Assembly: GCF_040649515.1 (NCBI RefSeq)
Contig: NZ_JBEZFP010000014.1
Coordinates: 39,788 to 103,787, forward strand
From: Yinghuangia elevatio
GTDB taxonomy: Bacteria > Actinomycetota > Actinomycetes > Streptomycetales > Streptomycetaceae
Length of the DNA stretch: 64,000 nucleotides
Reading direction: 5' to 3'
In this document: positions 43,083 to 51,628 of the stretch, in pieces
Numbering within the stretch: the stretch's first letter is position 1
Layout of the letters: each line of letters starts with the position of its first letter
Translations under genes and position numbers: made by a program
The notes under the pieces: generated by a model
Database searches by the model: none
What the model was told of the DNA's origin: nothing
The model's input: the letters and a program-made list of their open reading frames with translations, nothing else

Positions 43083-43573
43083 CAGATGACCTCGTCCAAC
43101 TCGGCCTGCATCCGCACCGCTTCGCCGTCGCGAGCGACGGCCTGGGCGAGCAGCATCCGCAGCACTAGCACGATGAGCGCGACCCCCAGGATGGCCACGC
43201 CGACCCCGGCCATGATGACGGTGACGCCTGGGTCCTCCCGCTGGCCCGGCGCATTGATGCCCGTGACCGTGAACCACACGAGGGCAGCCGCGACGATGGC
43301 GCCGATCACGATGTCCACGTACCGGAAAGCCGCGTGGGAGAACACGGTTCCGCGTCGCACCATCGACACCAGCCGCCATACGCAGACCACGGCAACCTGG
43401 ACCGCCATCATGCCCAGGACCGTGACCACGCGCAGCGGGGTCAGCGGCAGCGACCCGTCCTCCGGGTCGTTCCCGGTGACCAACGCCCAGACCATCCCGG
43501 CCTGCACGAAGAAGGTACCGACGAGCATCATCGCGAGCACGGCACGCAACGCACCCACGGTCAGCTTTCCCAT
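43082..43573 (-). CDS. DUF2975 four-span membrane protein
   Basis: 163 residues from the ATG at 43573. Four hydrophobic helices: LTVGALRAVLAMMLVGTFF, TVLGMMAVQVAVVCVWRLV, YVDIVIGAIVAAALVWFTV and MAGVGVAILGVALIVLVLRML. Followed by a 1-nt overlap with the HTH gene. Known: such modules are widespread and their signal is unknown; the membrane protein presumably sequesters or informs the HTH partner. Confidence 0.92.
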   Translation of the reverse strand: MGKLTVGALRAVLAMMLVGTFFVQAGMVWALVTGNDPEDGSLPLTPLRVVTVLGMMAVQVAVVCVWRLVSMVRRGTVFSHAAFRYVDIVIGAIVAAALVWFTVTGINAPGQREDPGVTVIMAGVGVAILGVALIVLVLRMLLAQAVARDGEAVRMQAELDEVI

Positions 43574-43582
43574 GGCTCACCC

Positions 43583-43621
43583 TTCCATCGACCAACGATG
43601 GAAATCTATCGAATATCGATA
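43583..43621. promoter_or_regulatory. Two inverted repeats upstream of the DUF2975/HTH pair
   Basis: TTCCATCG paired with CGATGGAA over a 5-nt spacer (43583-43603), and TATCGA ATA TCGATA (43607-43621). Both contain an ATCGA-type core. The first overlaps the 5' untranslated region just before the start codon at 43573. Confidence 0.6.
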
Positions 43622-43703
43622 CCCCAGACAAGCACCGAAACAGCCCCGGCCACCAGCCCCACGCCACGGCACGCCGCGGGGAGAGTTCTCCCATCACCGG
43701 AGG

Positions 43704-44003
43704 GTCCGCAACGGCACGCAACAGGTGGTTCTTCGAGCCGAACGACGACGCGCTGTGGCCCGCGTCCCGCGCACGATGTCCGCGTTCCTGGTCAACGAGT
43801 GGCGCAGGGGCGCGTTGTTCGGGCTCACCCCCGACGAGGCGTTCTGCGTCAAGTGCGACCGCAAGACGAACCCGCCGGAGAGCATCGACGCCGGGCAGGT
43901 CGTCTGCGAGATCGGGGTCTGCCCCGGTGAAGCCCGCCGAGTTCGGGTCTTCCGCCTCGCCCAACTGTCCGGCGGCACCGGAGGGATCGACAAGTGGCAG
44001 AAC
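43704..44003 (+). pseudogene. Decayed C-terminal fragment of a contractile-injection/phage-type tail sheath protein
   Basis: Reading across frames gives the sheath C-terminal domain: RNGTQQVV, then FFEPNDDALW, then ARVPRTMSAFLVNEWRRGAL (43770 onward), GLTPDEAFCVKCDRKTNPPE, SIDAGQVVCEIGV, and APVKPAEF in another frame before VFRLAQLSGGT. At least three single-base indels (near 43730, 43767, and a compensated pair around 43922-43948) break it. The upstream two thirds of the gene is missing. Same strand and order as the following tube fragment, as in eCIS loci. It is not functional. Confidence 0.75.
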
Positions 44004-44093
44004 GACCGAGCGGCGCAGTGCCCAACTGGACGTGAGGCCGAACAGCGCCGGATGACCAGGCCGGGACACGACCAAGCGAAGGAGACGGGCAAA

Positions 44094-44320
44094 ATGCCAC
44101 TTCCCGACCTCGACAGTTCTGTGGGCCGCGCGGTCGGCCTGGAGTTCGACAACGCCCTCGTCCGGCAGATCACCGAGGTGAGCGGCCTGAAGATGGAGCG
44201 GGACGTCATCGGGCTCAAGCAGAACGCGTTGGACGGCAAGTACGCGATCAAGAAGCTCCCGTCCGCCCCAAGGGCGACGAGGCCACCGTCGAAACCCCCG
44301 GGCCCCCGCCCCCGGCCTCC
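44094..44320 (+). pseudogene. Truncated contractile-injection tail tube protein (T4 gp19-like)
   Basis: ATG at 44094 with an intact GAAGGAGA site. It reads MPLPDLDSSVGRAVGLEFDN, VRQITEVSGLKMERDVIGLK, QNALDGKYAIKKLP, the well-known opening of Streptomyces eCIS tube proteins (about 145-170 residues), for 59 codons. A one-base deletion near 44263 then shifts frame; VRPKGDEATVET can be read in the next frame before the sequence becomes unrelated. The rest of the gene and all other CIS genes (baseplate, spike, ATPase, cap) are absent. Non-functional remnant. Confidence 0.75.
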
Positions 44321-44449
44321 GACCCGGGCCCTCGCGCGTCAGATGCCACTGCCGGGGTCCGGCCCGCGGCGGCGCGGCCTTGCGTTGTTCTCATGCGGCG
44401 TTAAGACGGCCCTCACGACAACCCCAGGCCGGCTCGCGACCGTCGGGTC

Positions 44450-45466
44450 ATGCCCCGCAAACACCGCCGCCCTCGAATACGCCTGTCGACGCTGCCGCTG
44501 GCCTTCCTGCTCGGCCTCGTCGCCGTCGTCGCGGTGCTGTTCGTGACGCCGCTAGGCCGGGTCGGCGGGGACGCCGGGGGCGACACCGCGGGCCTGGTGG
44601 TCGCCGAGTCCGCGACCCCGCCGGAATCCACCGCCGGGGCCCCGGCCGCCGACTCCGAGCCGGACGGCGAGGCCCAGCCGGACGACGGCACCCAGTCTGA
44701 CGACGCCCAGTCGGACGCCGCCCTGGAGGCCGCGGTCTCCGACGCGCTCGACGGCACCTGGAGCGGCGAGCTCTCGGTCGCGGTCCTCGACACCGCCGAC
44801 GGGCGCACGGCCGAGGTGAACGGCGAACGCGCCTACGTCTCGGCCAGCATCGCCAAGGTCGACATCCTCGCCGCCCTGCTGCTCCAGGCCCAGCAGGAGG
44901 ACCGCGCCCTGACCGCGGACGAGAAGGCGTCCGCCTCGGCGATGATCCGGCAGAGCGACAACGACGCGGCGTTCGCCCTGTGGAGCGCCCTCGGCGGTGC
45001 GCCCGCCCTCGAGGCGGCCAACGCCCGGCTCGGTCTGGCCGAGACCAACCCGGACACCGAGACCTGGGGCCTGGACACGACCACCGTCGGCGACCAACTG
45101 CGCCTGCTGGCCGCCCTGACCGCGGAGTCGTCGCCGCTGAGCGCCGCTTCGCGGGCGTACGCGCTGGGCCTGATGGAGGCGGTCGCGGAGGACCAGGCCT
45201 GGGGTGTCTCGGCCGCCGCGGACCCCGGGCAAGGGGCCGCCGGATCCGAGGGCCCGGCGCTGAAGAACGGCTGGCTCCCCCGCAACACCACCGGCCTGTG
45301 GGTGGTCAACAGCATCGGCCGGATCGTCCACGACGGACACGAACTGCTGGTGGCCGTCCTCTCCGACGGCCACGCCTCGATGGCCGCCGGAGTCACCAGA
45401 GTGGAGTCCGCGGCGGAGGCGGCCGCCGAGACCCTGGTCTCGATGACGGCCGCACCCGGCGAGTGA
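44450..45466 (+). CDS. Membrane-anchored class A beta-lactamase-fold serine hydrolase
   Basis: 338 residues from the ATG at 44450. One N-terminal TM helix (LPLAFLLGLVAVVAVLFV) with a basic RKHRRPRIR front, an acidic Pro/Ala linker (55-100), then a beta-lactamase 2 domain: SASIAKVDILAALLL (S-x-x-K), RQSDNDAAFALW (S-D-N) and GPALKNGWLPRNTTGLW (K-T/N-G). It acts outside the membrane. Catalysis is plausible since all three motifs are present, but KNG in place of KTG and other small changes mean it may be a peptidoglycan-binding or carboxypeptidase-like protein. Its stop is 4 nt from that of the convergent lipoprotein gene. Confidence 0.88.
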   Translation: MPRKHRRPRIRLSTLPLAFLLGLVAVVAVLFVTPLGRVGGDAGGDTAGLVVAESATPPESTAGAPAADSEPDGEAQPDDGTQSDDAQSDAALEAAVSDALDGTWSGELSVAVLDTADGRTAEVNGERAYVSASIAKVDILAALLLQAQQEDRALTADEKASASAMIRQSDNDAAFALWSALGGAPALEAANARLGLAETNPDTETWGLDTTTVGDQLRLLAALTAESSPLSAASRAYALGLMEAVAEDQAWGVSAAADPGQGAAGSEGPALKNGWLPRNTTGLWVVNSIGRIVHDGHELLVAVLSDGHASMAAGVTRVESAAEAAAETLVSMTAAPGE

Positions 45467-45470
45467 ACCG

Positions 45471-46214
45471 TCAGTTGCCCTGTGCCTCGTCGACCCGCTT
45501 GTTGAACTCGGCTTCCTCGATGACCTGGTCGGCCGGCGGCGCGGAGACCTCGCACTTGTCGGTCTTGGTGAAGACCGTCTCCTCGCGCTCCTTGCCGCCG
45601 ACGGTCTCCTCGACCTGGCCCACGATGACCGGCTCGCCCTTCGCGGCGATGTAGTACGTCTTCTTGACCTTGTCGCCGTCTTCGTCCCGCTCCTGGACCA
45701 GGGGGACCACGTCCTTGCCCTGGAACGTCGTCACGGCGCCCTTGGTGACGTTGTCGGTCTTGCCGTCGAAGAAGTCGACGGTCGCCGCGTCCCCCGGCTC
45801 CGGCTCGCTCTTGACGAACTTGCCCTCGGACGCCTGCTCGAACAGGTCCGCGACCCTCGCGTCCCCCGGCCTTCCGGCGAACTGCGCCCAGCCCAGCGGT
45901 GTCGCCTTGATGTACCGGACGCGGCCGACCTCGAGCATCTCGGCCGACTCGTCACCCAGTTTCAGCGTGCCCTTGACGTCCTTGGTCTTCATCACGGCAC
46001 ACGCGTCGATGCCGATCGGGTTGCCGTTCTCGTCCGTTCCGGAGCCCTTGTTGGACAGGAACTCGATCTTGTCCATCGCGGCCACGGCCTGGTCCGCCAG
46101 GGCCTTGGCCTCGGTCTTGGTGTTGTCCTGCTCCTCGTCGTCACCGCAGGCGGTGAGACCCACAAGCGCGAGGACCGTGACGGACACGGCGGCGGCAAAA
46201 CGGCGAGTACGCAT
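45471..46214 (-). CDS. Lipoprotein (LppX/LprG-like or DUF-type)
   Basis: 247 residues from the ATG at 46214 (MRTRRFAAAV). Signal: FAAAVSVTVLALVGLTAC with an LTAC lipobox. Mature part is charged, about 220 residues, with a KALADQAVAAMDKIEFLSNKG helix, then beta strands (ACAVMKTKDVKGTLKL; VRYIKATPLGWAQF; VTTFQGKDVVPLVQERDEDG; TYYIAAKGEPVIVGQVEE), the layout of LolA-like lipoproteins. A further homologous lipoprotein gene lies directly upstream. Ligand unknown. Confidence 0.85.
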   Translation of the reverse strand: MRTRRFAAAVSVTVLALVGLTACGDDEEQDNTKTEAKALADQAVAAMDKIEFLSNKGSGTDENGNPIGIDACAVMKTKDVKGTLKLGDESAEMLEVGRVRYIKATPLGWAQFAGRPGDARVADLFEQASEGKFVKSEPEPGDAATVDFFDGKTDNVTKGAVTTFQGKDVVPLVQERDEDGDKVKKTYYIAAKGEPVIVGQVEETVGGKEREETVFTKTDKCEVSAPPADQVIEEAEFNKRVDEAQGN

Positions 46215-46275
46215 GGCAGAAGACTCCGTCAAATCGGGGACCCGGGCTTTGTCGATCACTATGTCAAACGCGGCG

Positions 46276-47268
46276 TCACAAGCCCGCGCCGCCCGTCGCC
46301 GTGCCGCCGGGGACCGGGCTGTCCGAGGCGTCGCCGGTGGCGCCCTCTTCGTCGAGGTCCATGTCTCCGAAGTCGAAGTCGAAGACCTTGCCCTCGACCG
46401 CTTCGTAGGCGGCCTTGTCCACGAGCTGGTCCGCCGGCGGCACCTTGACGCCGCACGAGCCGCCGCCCGAGGTCAACTTGAAGTCGACCTTGTCGGCGGT
46501 GCCGGGAGTCTCGTACGTGAGGCGCACCGGGATCTGCTTGCCCTTCTCCGGTACGTACACCGTGGTGACCTCGTCGGTGTCCTCGTCCGTGACGCTCAGC
46601 GGGATGACCTGCTTGCCCTCGTACTCGACCGGCTCGCCCTTGACGACCTTGCCGTAGTCGTCGCCGAACAGCTCCCGGATGTCGGTGAAGTCCGCGAACC
46701 CGCCCGCGCCGTCGTCGTCTTCGTCCCCGCCCGCGGAGTCGGACGACTCGCCGCCGAACGGATCGGTGGCGGACGCCTCGGGAGCGGGCGAGGCGGTGTC
46801 GTCGGAGGACTCCGCCTCGTTCATGATCCAGCGGCCGTCGACCAGGGCCAGCAGCTGGTCGTACGCGGCCCGGTCGACCTTCACCTCGCCGCTGTCCAGG
46901 TCGAACAGCATCGAGTACCACGCGTCCCAGGACGCGCGCGAACCCTTCACGTACTCCTTGCCGTCGACGAGCAGGACCTCGAGTTCGGCCTTGTCGTACG
47001 AGAATTTCCCCTTCAGCGTCTCGTCGGACGTGAAGCACATCTCCGCACTCAGGTCCATGGTCTCGCCGTCGCCGAAGTCGACGGTACCGCCGCCGGTGAT
47101 GCGGACCGTCTCGGTCTCCTTGACCTTCTGCTGCGTCTGCTGCGCAAGCGTCTTGGCGTCCACCGTCAGGTTGCTCGCCTCACCGGCCTTCTCCGTGCCG
47201 CAGGCGGACATGGCCAACATGGCCATGCCGGCGGCGGTGGCGACGGCGGCTATTCGGGCAGAACGCAC
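46276..47268 (-). CDS. Lipoprotein related to the downstream one
   Basis: 330 residues from a GTG at 47268, with GGGAG 6 nt upstream. Lipobox in AMLAMSAC. The mature protein shares the pattern of the neighbour: LTVDAKTLAQQTQQKVKETE helix, VRITGGGTVDFGDGETMDL, AEMCFTSDETLKGKFSYDKA, KGEPVEYEGKQVIPLSV, and PVRLTYETPG; an acidic Asp/Gly/Ser-rich insert (about residues 165-215) is extra. The pair may be a duplicated lipoprotein family. Divergent from the SigE-type sigma factor. Confidence 0.85.
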   Translation of the reverse strand: MRSARIAAVATAAGMAMLAMSACGTEKAGEASNLTVDAKTLAQQTQQKVKETETVRITGGGTVDFGDGETMDLSAEMCFTSDETLKGKFSYDKAELEVLLVDGKEYVKGSRASWDAWYSMLFDLDSGEVKVDRAAYDQLLALVDGRWIMNEAESSDDTASPAPEASATDPFGGESSDSAGGDEDDDGAGGFADFTDIRELFGDDYGKVVKGEPVEYEGKQVIPLSVTDEDTDEVTTVYVPEKGKQIPVRLTYETPGTADKVDFKLTSGGGSCGVKVPPADQLVDKAAYEAVEGKVFDFDFGDMDLDEEGATGDASDSPVPGGTATGGAGL

Positions 47269-47495
47269 AAATACTCCCAGGTCAGGACGAGGACTCGGCG
47301 CAGACCCGCGGTTCGCGTCTGCGCCGGAAGTGAACCAAGAGGAAGCTATCGCAAGGGAAAAATCCGCCACAGTCGGTTTCACCACGCGGGCGGGCGCCTT
47401 CGCGCCGCTCCCTCTCCGCCTTGCCGCAAGGAACCCGGGCCGCCGTGCAACGCGGACGGCCCGAATGCGTGTTTGTGGGGGTAGGGAGGTACGGG

Positions 47496-48068
47496 GTGAG
47501 ACCTGATGATGCGGCTGCGTTCCAGGAGTTCGTCCGATCGCGGTGGCCGAGGCTGGTGCGGACGGCGTACCTGATGACCGGCGACTACGCGGAGGCCGAG
47601 GACGTGGCGCAGACGGCGCTGGCGCGTGCGGGTGCCTCGTGGCGGCGGATCCAGGCGAGCGAGCGGCCGGACGCGTACGTCCGCCGGATCCTCGTCAACT
47701 GCAACAACAACCGGTTCCGCCGGAAGCGGCCGACGCTGGTGTTCGGGGACAAGCCCGTGGACGTCCCCGGGCCGGATCCGACCCACCGCGTCGATCAGCG
47801 GGAGGCCCTGCGTGACGCGCTGCTCAGGCTGCCGCCCCGGCAGCGCGCGGCGGTCGTCCTGCGCTATTGGGAGGACCTTCCGGAGGCCGAAGTCGCCCTG
47901 GTCATGGGCTGCTCGGTCGGCACGGTGAAGAGCCAGGCGGCGCGCGGGCTGGACAAGCTCCGCGCTGATCCCGCCCTTTCGGACGTCGCCCCGATGGACG
48001 GTGCGGCCGGCCTCCCGCCGTCCGCGGGAAGGCAGGCACAGAGGGAGAAGCAGCATGGACGCGTCTGA
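47496..48068 (+). CDS. SigE-family RNA polymerase sigma factor (SigE-type ECF)
   Basis: 190 residues from a GTG at 47496, with GGGAGG 6 nt upstream. Typical SigE-family: EFVRSRWPRLVRTAYLMTGD, DVAQTALARAGASWRRIQ, RPDAYVRRILVNCNNNRFRRKR, and region 4 LPPRQRAAVVLRYWEDLPEA EVALVMGCSVGTVKSQAARG (two parts). Its last 14 nt overlap the next gene, a membrane protein that should be its regulator. Divergent lipoprotein genes may be targets. Confidence 0.92.
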   Translation: MRPDDAAAFQEFVRSRWPRLVRTAYLMTGDYAEAEDVAQTALARAGASWRRIQASERPDAYVRRILVNCNNNRFRRKRPTLVFGDKPVDVPGPDPTHRVDQREALRDALLRLPPRQRAAVVLRYWEDLPEAEVALVMGCSVGTVKSQAARGLDKLRADPALSDVAPMDGAAGLPPSAGRQAQREKQHGRV

Positions 48069-49041
48069 GCACCGCTCGGGCGGCGGCACCGGTACCGGCA
48101 CCGCGGCGGAGGCCTGGCTGCAGGCGCAGCTCAACGCCCATGCCGACGAATTCGTCGTCATGCCACCGGACTTCGCGCGCATCGACGCCCGCCACCACGG
48201 CATCCGGCGCCGCAGGGCGGCGCTGGTGGCGTGCGCGGCTTCGGTGCTGACCGTTTCGACGATGATGGCCGCGGTCGCGCTGACGGGCGGCGGAGGCGAG
48301 GCCGAAGTGACGACGCCGCCGACGCTCCTCGTCCCGACGCCGTCCGCGGAGACCGCACCGGCCACGCCCGCGCCGTCGACGAGCGCGCCGGCCACGATCC
48401 CGTCCACCACCGAACCTCCGCGGCCCGCCCCCACCGGCACAGGCGGCACCGCACCCCCCTCGTCCGGCGCCCCGAACCCGACGGGAACGGCGGCACCCAC
48501 CGGCGGGACCGCGACGACCCGCGCCCCGGCGCGCCCCGGGGGCGGTTCCGGCGACCCGAGTACGCCGGGCACCTCCGGCACCTCCACCACGTCGGGCGGC
48601 AACGGCACCGCGGCGTGCACCGACAAGAACGTCCGGATCAGCATGTCCACCACCGAGGACTCGTCGAACCACGTGCTCCTGACGGCGACCAACATCGGCG
48701 CGACGAGCTGCACGCTCTACTACCACCCGCAGGTCGTGCTCGGGGACCGGCACCCCACGCCGCCCATGGAGTCGCCCGCGAAGGCGCTCGCCACGATCGC
48801 GCCGGGCCAGAAGGCGTACGCGGGCGTACGCCTGTGGAACGACGGGGACACTCCGCCGGAGCACCCGGTGAAGTCGTTCGCCGTGAACCTCCAGGGCCGG
48901 GTCGCGAACACTCCCGCGGGCCACCCGATCGATGTCCAGGTCCCGCGCGAGATCATCGCGCTCGACGTCGGCACGAACCCGCTCAGCACCTTGTGGAACA
49001 CCGACGTCGACGCGGTCAACAGGTACCTGTACGCCCGCTGA
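48055..49041 (+). CDS. Membrane protein with DUF4232-like external domain, probable sigma partner
   Basis: 328 residues from the ATG at 48055, with GAGGGAGAAG upstream and a 14-nt overlap with the sigma factor gene. N-terminal cytosolic segment (AEAWLQAQLNAHADEFVVMP; basic RHHGIRRRRAAL) of about 60 residues, then one TM helix (VACAASVLTVSTMMAAVAL), a Thr/Pro/Gly-rich stalk of about 100 residues, and an external domain near NVRISMSTTEDSSNHVLL, NIGATSCTLYYHPQVVLG, PGQKAYAGVRLWND with cysteine, resembling DUF4232. Position and topology suggest an anti-sigma-type signal transducer; no zinc motif is seen. Confidence 0.82.
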   Translation: MDASEHRSGGGTGTGTAAEAWLQAQLNAHADEFVVMPPDFARIDARHHGIRRRRAALVACAASVLTVSTMMAAVALTGGGGEAEVTTPPTLLVPTPSAETAPATPAPSTSAPATIPSTTEPPRPAPTGTGGTAPPSSGAPNPTGTAAPTGGTATTRAPARPGGGSGDPSTPGTSGTSTTSGGNGTAACTDKNVRISMSTTEDSSNHVLLTATNIGATSCTLYYHPQVVLGDRHPTPPMESPAKALATIAPGQKAYAGVRLWNDGDTPPEHPVKSFAVNLQGRVANTPAGHPIDVQVPREIIALDVGTNPLSTLWNTDVDAVNRYLYAR

Positions 49042-49117
49042 CCGCCGGTCGCCGCGTGCCGCGTCTTTCGTGTCCCGTATGGGCGGCCTTCACAACGACG
49101 AGGCGGCGCCGCCGGGT

Positions 49118-50350
49118 TCAGTGGGCGTCCGGCTGTTCCTGCCGCCCGGCGGCCGCGGGCCCGGCGGCCGCGACCGGATGGCGGAGCAGGTAGAAGCCCG
49201 CGGTCGACACCAGGAACGCCATGCAGGCGATGAACACCAGGCCCGCGCCTTCCAGACCGATCGGCTCCACCAGGAGTCCGACCCCGATGACCGGCACCGA
49301 GATGCCGAAGTAGGCCACCACGAACAACGCGGAGATCACCGCCGCACGCCGCTCCGGCTCGGTCGCGCCCGCCACCGCGGACATCGCCGCCCGGAACGAC
49401 AGCCCCTGCCCGGCCCCGCCGACGACCGCGCTCAGCACCACCAGCGCCAGCAGGTCCCACACGAGCGCGCCCGCGAGCAGCGCCAGCCCGACCAGCAGGG
49501 CCGCGCAGCCCAGCGGCAACGACCGGGTCACCCCCACCCATCCGACGGCCAGTTGCCCGGCGGTCGAGGAGAAGAACGCCAGCGCGACGACCAGCCCGGT
49601 GAGCGCGTGGTTGTGCACGTCCAGGGACTCGGCGAGGAACGCCGGGCTGACCGCGGTGAACACACCGAACAGGGCGAACCCGACGAAGGACGCGATCGCC
49701 GCGGGACCGAACACCGCCCGCACCGACGGCGGCAGGGCGGGCCGCTGGGGGCGTACGGTGTGCAGCGGCCGCCGGTCCCGCACCGTCTCCGGAAGCCACA
49801 GCAGGATCACCGCGGAGCAGACCGCCACCAGGCCCAGGTGCACGATGAACGGCAGGTACAGCGGCCATTCGGCGTACTGGGCCAGTACGCCGGCGAGCAG
49901 CGGGCCGCAGCCCAGACCGCCCATGTTGGCGGCGGTCGCGACGAACGTGGCCCGCGAGCCACCGGCCTTCGGCGCCAGCTCGATCACGTACGCGGTCGCC
50001 GCGCCGGTGAACAGCCCGGCGGACAGCCCCGACAGCAGGCGGCCCGCGTACAGCCAGCCCAGCGCGGTGGCAGCCAGGAAGCAGGCGGCGCTCGCGGCCG
50101 CGAACACCATGCCCCACAGGAGCACCGGACGCCGGCCCACCGCGTCCGAGGCGTTGCCCGCCAGGAGGAGCGTGCCGATCACCCCGGCGGCGTAGACGGC
50201 GTAGACGACGGTCACCGTGAGCTCGGAGAACCCGAACTTGTCCTGGTAGAGGGGGTACAGCGGAGTCGGCAGCGTGGTGCCGGCCATGCACACGGCGAAC
50301 ACCGCGCCCGCGGTCAGACAGGCGGGCCACCCTCGAAGATCACCGTGCAT
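49118..50350 (-). CDS. MFS transporter
   Basis: 410 residues from the ATG at 50350. Twelve hydrophobic segments; the loop 2-3 MFS motif is in GNASDAVGRRPVLLWGMV (G-x-x-x-D-x-x-G-R-R), and a RLLSGLSAGLFTGAATAYVIEL helix follows. It resembles drug/metabolite efflux carriers of the sugar-porter-distant type. Substrate unknown. It may share a promoter region with the epoxide hydrolase gene located upstream on the same strand (142 bp gap). Confidence 0.93.
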   Translation of the reverse strand: MHGDLRGWPACLTAGAVFAVCMAGTTLPTPLYPLYQDKFGFSELTVTVVYAVYAAGVIGTLLLAGNASDAVGRRPVLLWGMVFAAASAACFLAATALGWLYAGRLLSGLSAGLFTGAATAYVIELAPKAGGSRATFVATAANMGGLGCGPLLAGVLAQYAEWPLYLPFIVHLGLVAVCSAVILLWLPETVRDRRPLHTVRPQRPALPPSVRAVFGPAAIASFVGFALFGVFTAVSPAFLAESLDVHNHALTGLVVALAFFSSTAGQLAVGWVGVTRSLPLGCAALLVGLALLAGALVWDLLALVVLSAVVGGAGQGLSFRAAMSAVAGATEPERRAAVISALFVVAYFGISVPVIGVGLLVEPIGLEGAGLVFIACMAFLVSTAGFYLLRHPVAAAGPAAAGRQEQPDAH

Positions 50351-50492
50351 GGTCCCGACGGTAACTTCGCGCGCTCCCGCACCCGCTCCGGCACGCCGCC
50401 ACTCCCGGGCGGTCCCGCCGTGCGCCGCGCGGAAGGCGAGGGTTGGCGCCCTCCGCCTCGGGGCCGTCACGCCGTCGGTCTCATCGGGCGGC

Positions 50493-51485
50493 TCACGCCG
50501 TCGGCGCCGCGGAGTTCAGCCAGGTGATCAGGAGGTCGTTGACCTCGTCGGGGCGTTCCTGCTGGACCCAGTGCCCGCAACCGTCCAACAGGTGCGAGGA
50601 GACCAGGCCCGGCAGCGTGGCCGGGTACGCCTTGATCGCGTCGGCCATCCAGATGGTGGAAGCGTCCAGCGCTCCGCCGATGAACAGGGACGGCTGCCTG
50701 ACGGGAGCGCCGTTGTACCGGGAGAGGTCCTCCCAGTCGCGGTCCATGTTGCGGTAGCGGTTGAGTGCCCCGGTCATGCCGGTGCGCTCGAACTCCCCGG
50801 CGTACACGTCGAGATCGTCCTCGGTCAGCCAGCCGGGCAGCCGGTCGGTCGGGAAGCGGTCGCGCAGTCGGCCGCCGCGGCCGACGAAGTGCGGGTCGGG
50901 TGCGTCCTGCGCGGGCATGGTGTCGGCGGACAGCGCCGCGAAGAAGCCCGCGAGCCAGCCGCGGACGTCGGGTTCCATCTCGGTCTCGGCCCGGCCGGGC
51001 TCCTGGAAGTACGAGACGTAGAACTCCTCGTCGCCGCCCATCCCGGCGAAGACGTCGGTGGGACGGGGGCCGCCGGGCGGGGCGTAGGGCACGCTCAGCA
51101 GCCCGACCGCGCGGAACACCTCGGGGTGCACGAGTGCGGAAGCGGCCGCGATGTTCGAGCCCCAGTCGTGCCCGACGATCACCGCCGATTCCTCACCCAG
51201 GGCCCGCACCACCGCGAGGTTGTCCTCGACGAGGGCGAGCATGCGGTAGTCGCGGGTCGCGGCGGGCTTGGAGGACCGGCCGTAGCCGCGTACGTCGAGG
51301 GCCGCCGCCCGGTAGCCCGCCGCCGCGAGGGCCGGGAGCTGGTTCCGCCACGAGTACCAGGACTCGGGGAAGCCGTGGACGAGCAGCACCAGCGGTCCGG
51401 TGCCCTGCTCGACCAGGTGCAGCCTTCCGGCGGGTGCCTCGACCGTGCGGTGGCGCGGGTCTGCGGCGGATACGGACCGGTGCAT
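50493..51485 (-). CDS. Epoxide hydrolase-like alpha/beta hydrolase
   Basis: 330 residues from the ATG at 51485, with GAGGAG upstream. Epoxide hydrolase signatures: HGFPESWYSW (oxyanion), nucleophile Asp in VGHDWGSNIAA, and the catalytic His in DGCGHWVQQERPDEVN. The cap region has YVSYFQEPGRAE and a LNRYRNMDRDW tyrosine suited to epoxide activation. Soluble. Divergent from the XRE-cupin regulator, which may control it. Confidence 0.9.
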   Translation of the reverse strand: MHRSVSAADPRHRTVEAPAGRLHLVEQGTGPLVLLVHGFPESWYSWRNQLPALAAAGYRAAALDVRGYGRSSKPAATRDYRMLALVEDNLAVVRALGEESAVIVGHDWGSNIAAASALVHPEVFRAVGLLSVPYAPPGGPRPTDVFAGMGGDEEFYVSYFQEPGRAETEMEPDVRGWLAGFFAALSADTMPAQDAPDPHFVGRGGRLRDRFPTDRLPGWLTEDDLDVYAGEFERTGMTGALNRYRNMDRDWEDLSRYNGAPVRQPSLFIGGALDASTIWMADAIKAYPATLPGLVSSHLLDGCGHWVQQERPDEVNDLLITWLNSAAPTA

Positions 51486-51628
51486 GGCTTCTCCTCGTGC
51501 CCGGGGTGGATGCGGCGACCCACCGATCATGCGTCGCCGCCGCCAGCCGACGCGACCTTGCCTTGCCATTCCGGCAAACTAGGAGGCCAGAGGGGTGAAA
51601 GCAGAGGGTCGGGAAGGTGCGGGCGAGC

